NCBI GenBank assembly: GCA_964637365.1
Contig: CAZWWH010000007.1
Location: 1 to 64,000, forward strand
Length of the DNA stretch: 64,000 nt
DNA from: Cryptoclostridium sp964637365
GTDB taxonomy: Bacteria; Bacillota; Dehalobacteriia; UBA7702
Reading direction: 5' to 3'
The notes under the pieces were generated by a model, which had not been told where the DNA came from, did no database searches, and worked only from the letters and a program-made list of their open reading frames with translations. The translations under genes were made by a program, and so were the position numbers. Below are positions 41,872-50,918 of this stretch, in pieces. Position 1 is the first letter of the stretch. The number at the start of each line of letters is the position of its first letter.

Positions 41872-42237
41872 ATGTCTTTTTACCGTAAAAAACTGGGAGA
41901 AAAAGGAGAACGAGCTGCGGAAAAAGCCTTAAAAAAAGAGGGGTATCGCCTATTGGAGCGGAATTATTCTGTCCGCGGCGGTGAAATTGACCTTATTATG
42001 GAACGGTCAGGGGAAATACTTTTTGTCGAGGTGAAGACGAGAACCTCTGAGGAATTTGGTACGCCTCTGGAAAGCATTGGATCTCGGAAACGAGAACACC
42101 TGTGCCATGCGGCGAAGGTATATTTATCCCGGCGCTCTTTGGAGGATGCGGCGGTTTCTTTTTGCGCTGTATCTGTCACCGCGGATACAAAAGGGAAGAT
42201 GAAAAGTGTTGAAATCATAAAGGATATTTTTTTGTAA
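41872..42237 (+). CDS. YraN/UPF0102 family endonuclease-like protein
   Basis: A 121-residue restriction-endonuclease-fold protein: G-E-R-A-A-E-K-A-L at the start, then G-G-E-I-D-L-I-M-E-R and F-V-E-V-K-T-R, the D-E-x-K pattern of this fold. The precise role is unknown; the family sits with rnhB and comM in many Bacillota. It starts 9 nt after rnhB with GAGGAATAGAG. Confidence 0.88.
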   Translation: MSFYRKKLGEKGERAAEKALKKEGYRLLERNYSVRGGEIDLIMERSGEILFVEVKTRTSEEFGTPLESIGSRKREHLCHAAKVYLSRRSLEDAAVSFCAVSVTADTKGKMKSVEIIKDIFL

Positions 42238-42272
42238 TTGTCACAGAATCAAAAGGAATCGGCGATGGTATA

Positions 42273-42300
42273 TTGACAATCACTTTTCTTCCCTTATAAT
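42273..42300 (+). promoter_or_regulatory. sigma-A promoter of the comM-like gene
   Basis: TTGACA (42273-42278), 16-nt spacer, TATAAT (42295-42300). Confidence 0.82.
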
Positions 42301-42374
42301 ATAAGATATTATAGGCAATCTTTGGTATATTATATAGTAGGAATTTTTTGGGCAGATGGAAAGGGGGCATAAGC

Positions 42375-43904
42375 ATGTTGGCAAAAATCAACGCCGTATC
42401 TTTACTTGGAATGGAAACCTTTCCGGTAATGGTGGAGGCGGATGTGTCCAATGGCTTACCTGCCTTTGATATCGTGGGCTTACCTGATGCTGCTGTGCGG
42501 GAAAGCAAGGAGCGAGTGAAGGCTGCCATCAAAAACGCGGGCTTTCATTTTCCTTCCCGCCGCATTGTAGTGAACCTTGCGCCGGCAGATTTACGGAAGG
42601 ATGGCACACTTTTTGATTTACCCATTGCCATAGCTTTGCTCATTGCTACAGAACAACTGACCTTACCTGAAGCTTATGCTGACAGCTTTTTTTTCGGCGA
42701 GCTTTCTTTGGACGGCAGTGTTTCTCCGGTCAATGGAGTGCTGCCCTTAGTGAGCGGTATCGCCAAGAAATCTAACCGGGCGGCGTTCGTGCCTTATGAA
42801 AATAGGAAAGAAGCTGCTCTTGACGGTCGAGTAACGATTTATCCGGTAAAGGATTTGAAATCCTTGGCTCTCTTTTTTCAAGAGAAATCAGGAATTACCC
42901 CGGAGGTCTCCACCGATGAGACCTTTGACTTCCACGGCGAATGTCCCTCAGGCTATGTAGATATGAAGGATATCAAAGGACAGTATTCTGCCAAACGGGC
43001 CATGGAAATCGCTGCCGCCGGCGGTCATAATATCCTGATGATCGGCGTTCCTGGCTCCGGAAAAACCCTGTTGGCCAGAAGTTTGCCCACAATTCTGCCG
43101 CCTATGACCAGAGAAGAAGCTCTGGAATGCACCTGTCTTTACAGTTTGGCTGGGGAATTGGGCGGTGATTACCTCGTGAAACAGCGTCCCTTTCGTGCGC
43201 CGCATCATACATCATCATCGGTGAGTCTTATTGGCGGCGGTACCTATCCCAAGCCAGGTGAAATCAGCATGGCCTATCATGGCGTGCTGTTCCTTGATGA
43301 AATGGTGGAATTCCCCAAAAATGTTTTACAGGTGCTGCGACAGCCTTTGGAGGACAAGGTGGTGCATATTTCCCGTGCCAGCGGTTCCTTTGTCTTTCCT
43401 GCTGATTTTCAGCTGGTAGGGGCCTGCAATCCCTGTCCCTGCGGCTACCGTGGCGATCCTGAGAAAGATTGTCATTGTTCCGAAAGCCAGGTTCAGCGGT
43501 ATCAAAGCCGTTTAAGCGGACCGCTTTTGGATCGCATCGACCTCCATGTGGAGGTAAACCGTGTGACTTTTTCCGAGCTCCATCGTATGGGGGAAGAGGA
43601 ATCCTCCCAAGTGGTGCGGGAACGTGTGATTGCTGCTCGCAACATTCAGAAAGAACGTTATCAAGGCCTGGGTTTTCGCACCAATGCTGATTTGGAACGG
43701 CGCTATCTTGATATTTACTGTGGCCTGGATCAAGAATCCTCCGTGGTTTTAGAGCGAGTCTTTCAAAAACTTCATTTAAGCGCCAGAGCTCATGACAGAA
43801 TATTAAAAGTTGCAAGAACCATTGCGGATCTGGAAGGTGCTGCTGAAATTCACAGCGGTCATATTTTAGAAGCGGTACAATACCGTTCTTTGGACAGAGC
43901 GTAA
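42375..43904 (+). CDS. YifB/ComM-family Mg-chelatase-like AAA+ ATPase
   Basis: A 509-residue protein with an N-terminal Lon-like domain (F-D-I-V-G-L-P-D-A-A-V-R-E-S-K-E-R), Walker A G-V-P-G-S-G-K-T-L-L-A-R (about 224), Walker B F-L-D-E-M, and a Cys-rich C-N-P-C-P-C-G insertion with two further Cys before the C-terminal lid. ComM is a branch-migration helicase used in natural transformation; dprA lies 3.6 kb downstream. ATG 42375 follows AAAGGGGG; the upstream in-frame ATG has no site. Confidence 0.92.
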   Translation: MLAKINAVSLLGMETFPVMVEADVSNGLPAFDIVGLPDAAVRESKERVKAAIKNAGFHFPSRRIVVNLAPADLRKDGTLFDLPIAIALLIATEQLTLPEAYADSFFFGELSLDGSVSPVNGVLPLVSGIAKKSNRAAFVPYENRKEAALDGRVTIYPVKDLKSLALFFQEKSGITPEVSTDETFDFHGECPSGYVDMKDIKGQYSAKRAMEIAAAGGHNILMIGVPGSGKTLLARSLPTILPPMTREEALECTCLYSLAGELGGDYLVKQRPFRAPHHTSSSVSLIGGGTYPKPGEISMAYHGVLFLDEMVEFPKNVLQVLRQPLEDKVVHISRASGSFVFPADFQLVGACNPCPCGYRGDPEKDCHCSESQVQRYQSRLSGPLLDRIDLHVEVNRVTFSELHRMGEEESSQVVRERVIAARNIQKERYQGLGFRTNADLERRYLDIYCGLDQESSVVLERVFQKLHLSARAHDRILKVARTIADLEGAAEIHSGHILEAVQYRSLDRA

Positions 43905-43948
43905 TGAATAATCATAAACAGAGAATGAAATCAAAGGAATTTTAGAAA

Positions 43949-44725
43949 ATGAATGCAGAAATTGACGGATTAAATATCCATTATCTCGATGAGGGGGAAG
44001 GCTCTCCTGTGCTGCTGCTTCACGGCTGGGGCTGTAACTGCGGCCACTGGGGGCCTGTTACCGAGGCATTAAAGGATGACCATCGGGTCATCGTTCCCGA
44101 CATTCCCGGTTTTGGTGAAAGTTCCGAGCCTCCTGAAGTGTGGGGGACCGAAGCGTACGCCGACTTTTTTGAGAAATTTATGAAAGCCATCGGTGTGGAA
44201 CGCCCTATAATTGCGGGACATTCCAACGGCGGCCGTATTGGTATTGTTTTGGCAGAGCGGGGTTGCTGCTCCAAGCTGATTTTAACGGACAGCGCAGGGA
44301 TTAAGCCCAAGCGCAGCGCCCAGTATTATCTCAAAGTATATTCTTATAAAGCCATGAAAAAGGCTTTGGATTTACCTGGCCTACGGGGTAAAAAAGAAGA
44401 TATTCTGGATAAACGGCGCAAAAAGGCAGGCTCCGCTGATTATCAAGCTGCCAGCCCTAAAATGCGGGCCGTGCTTTCCCGAGTGGTCAATGAGGATTTA
44501 CGCCCTCAGTTGGCTAAAATTAAAAATCCCACCTTGCTGGTGTGGGGCAGCGAAGATACCGCTACCCCCTTATCCGATGGTCAAACCATGGAATCAATTT
44601 TGAAAAAAAATGGCAGTGATACCGCTTTGATTGTCTTTGAAGGCCGTGGTCACTATGCCTTTCTGGAAGAGCGGAACCGTTTCATCGCTGTGTGTAAGGC
44701 CTTTATCGGTTCTCGGGAGGTATAA
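43949..44725 (+). CDS. Alpha/beta hydrolase
   Basis: A 258-residue hydrolase with the oxyanion-hole L-L-H-G-W-G (about 24), nucleophile elbow G-H-S-N-G-G (Ser about 92), a candidate acid in W-G-S-E-D-T and the catalytic His in G-R-G-H-Y-A-F. It lies 2 nt before a Mur ligase homologue and close to a D-Ala-D-Ala ligase, and the three probably act together on cell-wall precursors. The substrate is unknown. Confidence 0.85.
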   Translation: MNAEIDGLNIHYLDEGEGSPVLLLHGWGCNCGHWGPVTEALKDDHRVIVPDIPGFGESSEPPEVWGTEAYADFFEKFMKAIGVERPIIAGHSNGGRIGIVLAERGCCSKLILTDSAGIKPKRSAQYYLKVYSYKAMKKALDLPGLRGKKEDILDKRRKKAGSADYQAASPKMRAVLSRVVNEDLRPQLAKIKNPTLLVWGSEDTATPLSDGQTMESILKKNGSDTALIVFEGRGHYAFLEERNRFIAVCKAFIGSREV

Positions 44726-44727
44726 CA

Positions 44728-46341
44728 ATGGAGCTTCTTTCTGTTTTGTGGGTGGTATTGTCCGCGCCGTTTCTGGCCTTTGGCGTCTTGCGGTTGAAAT
44801 ATCAACTCCATATGCTGCAACTGAATTCTTACCGCAATGAGCGCTATTCTCTCTGGCTCAAAACCAAGGGCCGTCCCATGTACGCTGAATTGCTGGGAGT
44901 ACTTGCTGCCGGCGCTCTTTTTATCGGTGGTACCGTGGCCAACTATGTAGCCGTGTTCCTTTGGTCTGTCATTTATCTGATTTTCATTCAAAGCCGTGAC
45001 AAAACGCCGCCTAAAAAAGCTTTGGTTTTTACGATGCGTGCCCGCCGCCTGTTTGCGGTGGCTTTGGTGATTTTCGCCATTCCAACGTTGCTTTTGATCT
45101 TTTTGGTACTGGCGTCTTCTTCTGTGGGGGATTTCGTGAAAGCTATTGTATTGATTGCTTTGGTCATTTACGCTTTTTGCGCGCCCTACGTTATGATGGC
45201 GGCCAATCTTATCTTGCAGCCCTTTGAGGAAAGCAAAAAGGCCGCTTTTTTCAAGGAAGCCCAGACCATGTTGGCGGAAAATCCCAATTTGATTAAAGTG
45301 GCCATCACTGGCAGCTTTGGCAAAACCTCTGTCAAACACATCCTCAATATCATTATGGAGGAAAAATATCATACTCTGATGCCTCCCGGTAGCTACAATA
45401 CACCCATGGGCATCACCATCACGGTGCGTGAGCATTTAAAACCGGTTCACCAGGCCTTTATTACGGAAATGGGGGCCAAACAAAAGGGCGATATTAAGGA
45501 ACTTTGCGCGTTGGTTCATCCGAAATACGGTCTGTTGACCGCCATCGGGGAACAGCATTTGGAAACCTTTGGTACCTTTGAGAATATTATTGACACGAAA
45601 TTTGAATTGATCGACGCTTTGCCAGCTGACGGCATTGCTGTCTTAAATTTTGACGATGAAAATATCAGAGCCAATGCCCAGCGTATGAAAGGCGAAGTCG
45701 TATCCTACGGCCTTGACAGTGTTGATTTGGATTATAGTGCCAAGGATATCCGCTATCACAGCCGCGGCACGGAATTTACTGTTATCGCTCCCAATGGCGA
45801 AGAGGAACAGATTCGCACCCGTTTGCTGGGGCGGCACAATGTTTATAATATTGTAGGAGCCATCGCCATGGCCCACCATTTGGGGCTCACGCTGCGCCAG
45901 GCCAAAAAGGCCATTGCCACGCTGCCTCCGGTGGAACACCGTTTGGAATTGAAGGTTCACGCCAACGGACTTGTCGTCATTGACGATGCTTTTAACTCTA
46001 ATCCCGTAGGCGCCAAAGCCGCCATGGAGGTTTTAGGAGCCATGGACGGTGGGAAGAAATTTCTCATCACCCCCGGTATGGTGGAATTGGGTGAGAAGGA
46101 AGCAGAGGAAAACCGCAAGTTCGGTATGGCTGCGGCCAAGGCTTGCGATTACATCGCTTTGGTCGGCGTGAAACAGACAGAACCCATAAAAGAGGGAATC
46201 TTATCCGCGGGCTTCCCCGAGGATCATCTCTTCATTGCGGAGGATTTGAAAGCTGCCAATGCCTTTGTTTACGGAAAGACCGTGGCAGGGGACATTGTTT
46301 TATATGAAAATGATTTACCGGATACTTATAATGAGAAATAA
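44728..46341 (+). CDS. Membrane-embedded Mur ligase family protein (MurF-like)
   Basis: A 537-residue fusion of an N-terminal membrane region (about residues 1-165, four or five hydrophobic segments) and a Mur ligase core. The ATP loop is A-I-T-G-S-F-G-K-T-S-V-K-H (about 192), followed by E-M-G-A-K-Q-K-G-D-I and the C-terminal D-D-A-F-N-S-N-P. The core resembles MurF, which adds D-Ala-D-Ala to the precursor; MurF itself is soluble, so this is a distinct subfamily. It sits 14 nt upstream of ddl, which fits a precursor-ligase role. Acceptor not known. Confidence 0.82.
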   Translation: MELLSVLWVVLSAPFLAFGVLRLKYQLHMLQLNSYRNERYSLWLKTKGRPMYAELLGVLAAGALFIGGTVANYVAVFLWSVIYLIFIQSRDKTPPKKALVFTMRARRLFAVALVIFAIPTLLLIFLVLASSSVGDFVKAIVLIALVIYAFCAPYVMMAANLILQPFEESKKAAFFKEAQTMLAENPNLIKVAITGSFGKTSVKHILNIIMEEKYHTLMPPGSYNTPMGITITVREHLKPVHQAFITEMGAKQKGDIKELCALVHPKYGLLTAIGEQHLETFGTFENIIDTKFELIDALPADGIAVLNFDDENIRANAQRMKGEVVSYGLDSVDLDYSAKDIRYHSRGTEFTVIAPNGEEEQIRTRLLGRHNVYNIVGAIAMAHHLGLTLRQAKKAIATLPPVEHRLELKVHANGLVVIDDAFNSNPVGAKAAMEVLGAMDGGKKFLITPGMVELGEKEAEENRKFGMAAAKACDYIALVGVKQTEPIKEGILSAGFPEDHLFIAEDLKAANAFVYGKTVAGDIVLYENDLPDTYNEK

Positions 46342-46355
46342 ACGGAGGTTTGAAA

Positions 46356-47528
46356 ATGAAAACAGTCGTCGGTTTGGTGTTTGGCTGCCCTTCGGTAGAG
46401 CATGAAGTTGCCATTATCTCGGCGCTCCAGGCTATGCAGTCTCTGAATAAAGATAAATACGAGCCCATTCCCATTTACATTAGTAAAGATGGTCAATGGT
46501 ACATGGGGGATCCCTTAAAGGATATTGAGCGGTTCCGCAAAGGCATCGACGCAATGCTGAAGGAGTGCCAAAAGGTCATTATTTCCCCCAACGCCGGGGA
46601 TGGCACCGCTTTTGTGTATCCTCAGGGCTTCCGCAACAAAAAGCCTCTGGCAAAGATCGATGTATTCCTCCCTGTGATGCACGGCGCTTACGGCGAGGAC
46701 GGCTGTATTCAAGGCTTCCTGGAAATGAGTGGTATTCCTTATACCGGCCCCAATGTATTGGCCGCTTCTGTGGGTATGGATAAGGTGGCTCAAAAGGCCC
46801 TCTGCAAAATGGGGGATATCCCTGTTCTTGATTGTTTTTGGTTTTACAGCGGCGAATGGTCTTTAAGAGATATGGAAATCATTAACTGTGTAGAAACGAA
46901 ATTCATCTATCCTGTGATCGTGAAACCTGCTAACCTCGGTTCCAGTATCGGTATCAAGGTAGCTCATGATCGCAATGAGTTGATCGACGCCATTGAATTG
47001 GCTTGTCAATATTCTTTAAAAATTTTGGTGGAACCTGCCATTACCAATTTGAAGGAAGTCAATATCGCTGTTTTGGGCGATCCGGAAGAAGTACAGACCT
47101 CGGAATTAGAGGAACCCTTAAACGCTGATGAAATTTTGTCCTTTGAGGATAAATATATCAGCGACGGTGGAGAGAAGTCCTCGGGGATGGCTTCCTTGAA
47201 ACGAAAAATTCCTGCGGAAATTTCTGCGGAAATGGCCGCTGAAATTCGCGGCTATGCCAAGGACGCTTTCTATTGCCTTAATGGTACGGGCGTTTGGCGT
47301 TTGGATTTTATGATTGATATGGATACTCAGAAGGTATATCTGAATGAAGTCAACACCATTCCCGGTTCTCTGTCCTTCTATCTGTGGGAACCCATTGGCG
47401 TTCCTTACAGCGAATTGCTGGATCGCCTAATTGAAATCGCCTTGCGTGTCAAACGCCGCAGGGAAAACACCATTGTTTCATTTCAGAGCAATATCCTTGC
47501 TCAGGGTGGGTTTAAAGGGAAAAAATAA
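46356..47528 (+). CDS. ddl: D-alanine--D-alanine ligase
   Basis: A 390-residue ATP-grasp ligase. Signatures are the N-terminal F-G-C-P-S-V-E-H-E-V-A, H-G-A-Y-G-E-D-G-C-I-Q-G, V-K-P-A-N-L-G-S-S-I-G and the metal site N-E-V-N-T-I-P-G-S. The omega-loop Tyr equivalent to E. coli DdlB Tyr216 is kept (D-K-Y-I-S); Phe at that place marks D-Ala-D-Lac ligases, so D-Ala-D-Ala is expected. ATG 46356 has ACGGAGG 7 nt upstream. Confidence 0.92.
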   Translation: MKTVVGLVFGCPSVEHEVAIISALQAMQSLNKDKYEPIPIYISKDGQWYMGDPLKDIERFRKGIDAMLKECQKVIISPNAGDGTAFVYPQGFRNKKPLAKIDVFLPVMHGAYGEDGCIQGFLEMSGIPYTGPNVLAASVGMDKVAQKALCKMGDIPVLDCFWFYSGEWSLRDMEIINCVETKFIYPVIVKPANLGSSIGIKVAHDRNELIDAIELACQYSLKILVEPAITNLKEVNIAVLGDPEEVQTSELEEPLNADEILSFEDKYISDGGEKSSGMASLKRKIPAEISAEMAAEIRGYAKDAFYCLNGTGVWRLDFMIDMDTQKVYLNEVNTIPGSLSFYLWEPIGVPYSELLDRLIEIALRVKRRRENTIVSFQSNILAQGGFKGKK

Positions 47529-48658
47529 TGATAGATGCAGTAGAAGCGAAGTATTTAATCAGTCTTAACCAAATAGAGGGTATGGATCAAAAATATATCA
47601 CCGTTCTGATGGATTCTTTCAGCAGCGCTGAAGCAGCCTGGCGCAAAGAGAGCCGGTGGCGGAAATTATTGCCGCTCTCCGCCGGACGGGTGGAGTCCTT
47701 GCTGGCTGCCAAAAAGAACGTGAACCCCGAAAAGCTTTGGGCCTATGCGCAAAAGCTTGGCGTAAAGATTGCTTCTGTAAAGGATGATGATTATCCCGAC
47801 GTTTTTCGGGAAATCTATGATGTACCTTATTTTATATACTATTTGGGTACATTGCCGGCACAGAATGCCTTCGCTTTTACTGTGGTAGGTTCCCGCAAAT
47901 GCAGCCAAGAGGGCAGCAGCATCGCAAAATTAATCGTCAAGCGTTTGGTGGAGTGTGGCCATGCCACCATTGTTGGCGGTTTGGCGGAAGGTATTGATAG
48001 CGCCGCTCATTGGGCTGCTTTGAATGCTGGTGGCGAGACCGTTGCGGTACTTGGCTGCGGTATTGACGTTATTTATCCCACAAGCAATACAAAGCTTTAT
48101 ATGAAAATCAAGGAAAAAGGTTGTATTTTAACGGACTATTCCTTTGGTGCGGCTGCCCTAAAGCACCATTTCCCAAGGCGAAACCGCTTGATGAGCGCTT
48201 TGGGCAAAGGCGTTGTGGTGATAGAGGGGACCCGAGGCAGCGGCGTCTTTCATACCGTGGCCCATGGTTTGGATCAGGGCAAAGAAATTTACGCAGTTCC
48301 CGGTTCCATTCTGGAGTCCAAAAGCTACGCATCCAATTTTCTCCTGCGGGAGGGCACTGCAAAGCTTATTACCTGTGCTGATGATATTTTAGAAGATTTC
48401 ATGGAGTTGGAACAACGACAGGAAATCGTAACCACTGATATGATGGATTTCTCCCGATATCTGCCAGCGGAACGGAGTGCTTTGGAAGCGTTGAAGGAAG
48501 GGCCCATGCCCTTTGATATGATAGAGAGAATCAGCGGTTTGCCGTCATCAAAGCTGGCGGCGCTGCTGACCCAATGGGAACTGGAGGAAATCGTGTCCCA
48601 GCGTCCCGGGAGAGTATTCGCACTATGTAATCGTGTGCAAGAGGTGAGTCATGAGTAA
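47528..48658 (+). CDS. dprA: DNA-processing protein DprA (Smf)
   Basis: A 376-residue ssDNA-binding protein that loads RecA during transformation. It has an N-terminal SAM-like region, the Rossmann core (V-G-S-R-K-C-S-Q-E-G near 120, G-G-L-A-E-G-I-D-S-A-A-H, F-P-R-R-N-R) and a C-terminal winged helix. It overlaps ddl by one base and topA by 8, a location conserved in Bacillota. Confidence 0.95.
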   Translation: MIDAVEAKYLISLNQIEGMDQKYITVLMDSFSSAEAAWRKESRWRKLLPLSAGRVESLLAAKKNVNPEKLWAYAQKLGVKIASVKDDDYPDVFREIYDVPYFIYYLGTLPAQNAFAFTVVGSRKCSQEGSSIAKLIVKRLVECGHATIVGGLAEGIDSAAHWAALNAGGETVAVLGCGIDVIYPTSNTKLYMKIKEKGCILTDYSFGAAALKHHFPRRNRLMSALGKGVVVIEGTRGSGVFHTVAHGLDQGKEIYAVPGSILESKSYASNFLLREGTAKLITCADDILEDFMELEQRQEIVTTDMMDFSRYLPAERSALEALKEGPMPFDMIERISGLPSSKLAALLTQWELEEIVSQRPGRVFALCNRVQEVSHE

Positions 48659-50918
48659 ATATCTGGTCGTGGTGGAATCTCCCACTAAGGCAAAAAGTAT
48701 CAGTAAATTTTTGGGGAAAAACTATAAGGTTATGTCCTCTATGGGCCATATCCGCGATTTGCCCAAAAGCAAATTAGGCATTGATGTGGAGGATAATTTT
48801 AAACCCCATTATATTACCATTCGTGGCAAAGGCGAGCTGCTGAAAGATTTGAAAAAAAACGCCAAAGATGCGGAAAAAATATTTTATGCCGCTGACCCCG
48901 ACCGCGAAGGGGAGGCCATTGCCTGGCATCTGAAGCAGTATCTCGAAGGAAATAAAGACGGCGTCGATCCAAATGCAGATGCCCTTTGTCGAATTGAGTT
49001 CAACGAAATTACCAAAGATGCCGTACAAAAAGCGGTAAAATCACCGCGGGCCATTGACATTAACCGTGTGCTGGCTCAACAAAGCCGTCGGGAATTGGAC
49101 CGCCTTGCCGGTTACAAGCTGAGTCCTCTCTTATGGAAAAAGGTGAGAAAAGGTCTCTCTGCCGGTCGTGTGCAGAGCGTGGCGGTGCGCCTTATTTGTG
49201 AGCGGCAAAAGGAAATTGACGAATTTATTCCTGTAGAATATTGGAGTTTAGACGGTGACTTTATTCATAATAAGGAGGAATTCGTAGCAAAACTCTTAAA
49301 AATTAATGGGAAAAAAGCGGAAATCTCCAACGAAGAACAAATGAACGCGATTCTAAAGGATTTAGAAGGCGTTTCCTACCAGGTAACTTCCGCTCAGAAA
49401 AAGCAGCGGAAAAAATCACCCTCACCAGCTTTCACCACCAGCAGTATGCTTCAGGAGGCCAACCAAAAGTTGGGTTATACCGCCAAACGCACCATGCAGC
49501 TGGCTCAACAGCTTTTTGAGGGCATTGCCATCGGCGGTACTACGGTAGGGATCATCACCTATATGCGTACTGATTCAGTTCGTATCGCTCCTGTCGCCCA
49601 AGAAGAAGCGTTGGAATTTATTACTGAAAATTACGGGAAGGATTATTGTCCGCCGAAACCGCGGGTTTTTGAAAAGAAGGGGCATGTGCAAAATGCCCAT
49701 GAAGCCATTCGGCCTACTTCGGCCCAACGGACTCCCGCATCCATCAAGCAGTATTTGAGCCAACCTCAATACCGCCTTTACAAATTGATCTGGGAACGCT
49801 TCATGGCCAGCCAAATGGCGGACGCCCAAGTGGAAAACACTGCATATGATATTCAGGCAGGGAACTATCTCTTCCGTGCCAACGGTACTGTAGTGACCTT
49901 TCCCGGCTACATGAAGCTATATAAAAACGATAAAAAGGACGACGCTCTCCCCGACATCAAGGAAGGGGAACCTGTGACCTTGAAAAAGCTCCGTCCGGAA
50001 CAGCACTTTACCCAACCACCGGCGGCATATACCGAGGCGTCCCTGACCAAAACCCTGGAAAAACTGGGAATTGGACGTCCCAGCACCTATGTGACTATTA
50101 TTGAAACGATCGTCACTCGCGGCTATGTTTCCCGTCGGGAAAAGACATTCCATCCTACAGAATTGGGAATCATCGTTAACGACCTGCTGATGGAGTATTT
50201 TCCTGACATCCTCAATGTGGAATTCACCGCCCGGCTCGAAGATGAGCTGGATAAAGTGGAGGAAGGTACCGAGGAATGGCAGCATGTCCTTGAGAATTTT
50301 TATGGTCCCTTTTCCGAACGGTTGGCGAAAGCCGAAGAAGCCATTGGGGAAATTGAACTGAAAGATGAAGTTTCCGATGTGATTTGCGAAAACTGCGGAC
50401 GAAACATGGTCTATAAAATTGGCCGTTATGGCAGATTTTTGGCTTGTCCCGGCTATCCCGAGTGCCGCAATGTGAAATCTGTGGACAAAGACGGCAATGT
50501 AGAGGAGAAAATCGTCGAGGAAAGCGATGTTGTTTGCGATAAATGCGGCAGCAGAATGGTGGTCAAAAAAGGCCGTTACGGTAAGTTTTTGGCCTGTCCC
50601 AATTATCCGGAATGCAAAAATATTAAGTCCATTGACCAGGAAATCGGTGTGAAATGTGAAAAGTGCGGCGGTGAACTGGTGAAAAAACGGGGGAAACGAG
50701 GAAAGGCCTTTTATGGCTGCCAGAATTATCCTGATTGCCAAACTGTTTATTGGAATTTGCCGGTAGAGGCGTTGTGTCCGGAATGCGGCCGCCATATGGT
50801 AGAGAAAACCAATAAGAATGGTGAAACCTCGGTGTATTGTGAAAATAAAGAATGCCCGTCTAACGAGAAAAAGGAAAATGCGGGCAAACGGGGGCGTAAG
50901 AAAGCAAGTGAAGAATAA
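48651..50918 (+). CDS. topA: DNA topoisomerase I
   Basis: A 755-residue type IA topoisomerase. TOPRIM is at V-V-V-E-S-P-T-K-A-K and D-P-D-R-E-G-E-A-I-A-W-H; the active-site Tyr (about 304) is in I-T-Y-M-R-T-D-S. The C-terminus holds four Cys4 zinc ribbons (C-E-N-C, C-D-K-C, C-E-K-C, C-P-E-C) between about residues 580 and 740. It relaxes negative supercoils behind polymerases. Its end overlaps trmFO by 11 nt. Confidence 0.96.
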   Translation: MSKYLVVVESPTKAKSISKFLGKNYKVMSSMGHIRDLPKSKLGIDVEDNFKPHYITIRGKGELLKDLKKNAKDAEKIFYAADPDREGEAIAWHLKQYLEGNKDGVDPNADALCRIEFNEITKDAVQKAVKSPRAIDINRVLAQQSRRELDRLAGYKLSPLLWKKVRKGLSAGRVQSVAVRLICERQKEIDEFIPVEYWSLDGDFIHNKEEFVAKLLKINGKKAEISNEEQMNAILKDLEGVSYQVTSAQKKQRKKSPSPAFTTSSMLQEANQKLGYTAKRTMQLAQQLFEGIAIGGTTVGIITYMRTDSVRIAPVAQEEALEFITENYGKDYCPPKPRVFEKKGHVQNAHEAIRPTSAQRTPASIKQYLSQPQYRLYKLIWERFMASQMADAQVENTAYDIQAGNYLFRANGTVVTFPGYMKLYKNDKKDDALPDIKEGEPVTLKKLRPEQHFTQPPAAYTEASLTKTLEKLGIGRPSTYVTIIETIVTRGYVSRREKTFHPTELGIIVNDLLMEYFPDILNVEFTARLEDELDKVEEGTEEWQHVLENFYGPFSERLAKAEEAIGEIELKDEVSDVICENCGRNMVYKIGRYGRFLACPGYPECRNVKSVDKDGNVEEKIVEESDVVCDKCGSRMVVKKGRYGKFLACPNYPECKNIKSIDQEIGVKCEKCGGELVKKRGKRGKAFYGCQNYPDCQTVYWNLPVEALCPECGRHMVEKTNKNGETSVYCENKECPSNEKKENAGKRGRKKASEE

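Noticed and set aside
46356..47528. D-Ala-D-Lac (vancomycin-resistance type) ligase
   Set aside because: The omega-loop Tyr equivalent to E. coli Tyr216 is retained and no vanHX-like neighbours are present.
49917..50795. A 292-codon minus-strand frame opposite topA
   Set aside because: Antisense shadow of a certain topA; composition reflects the complementary codons of the zinc ribbons.
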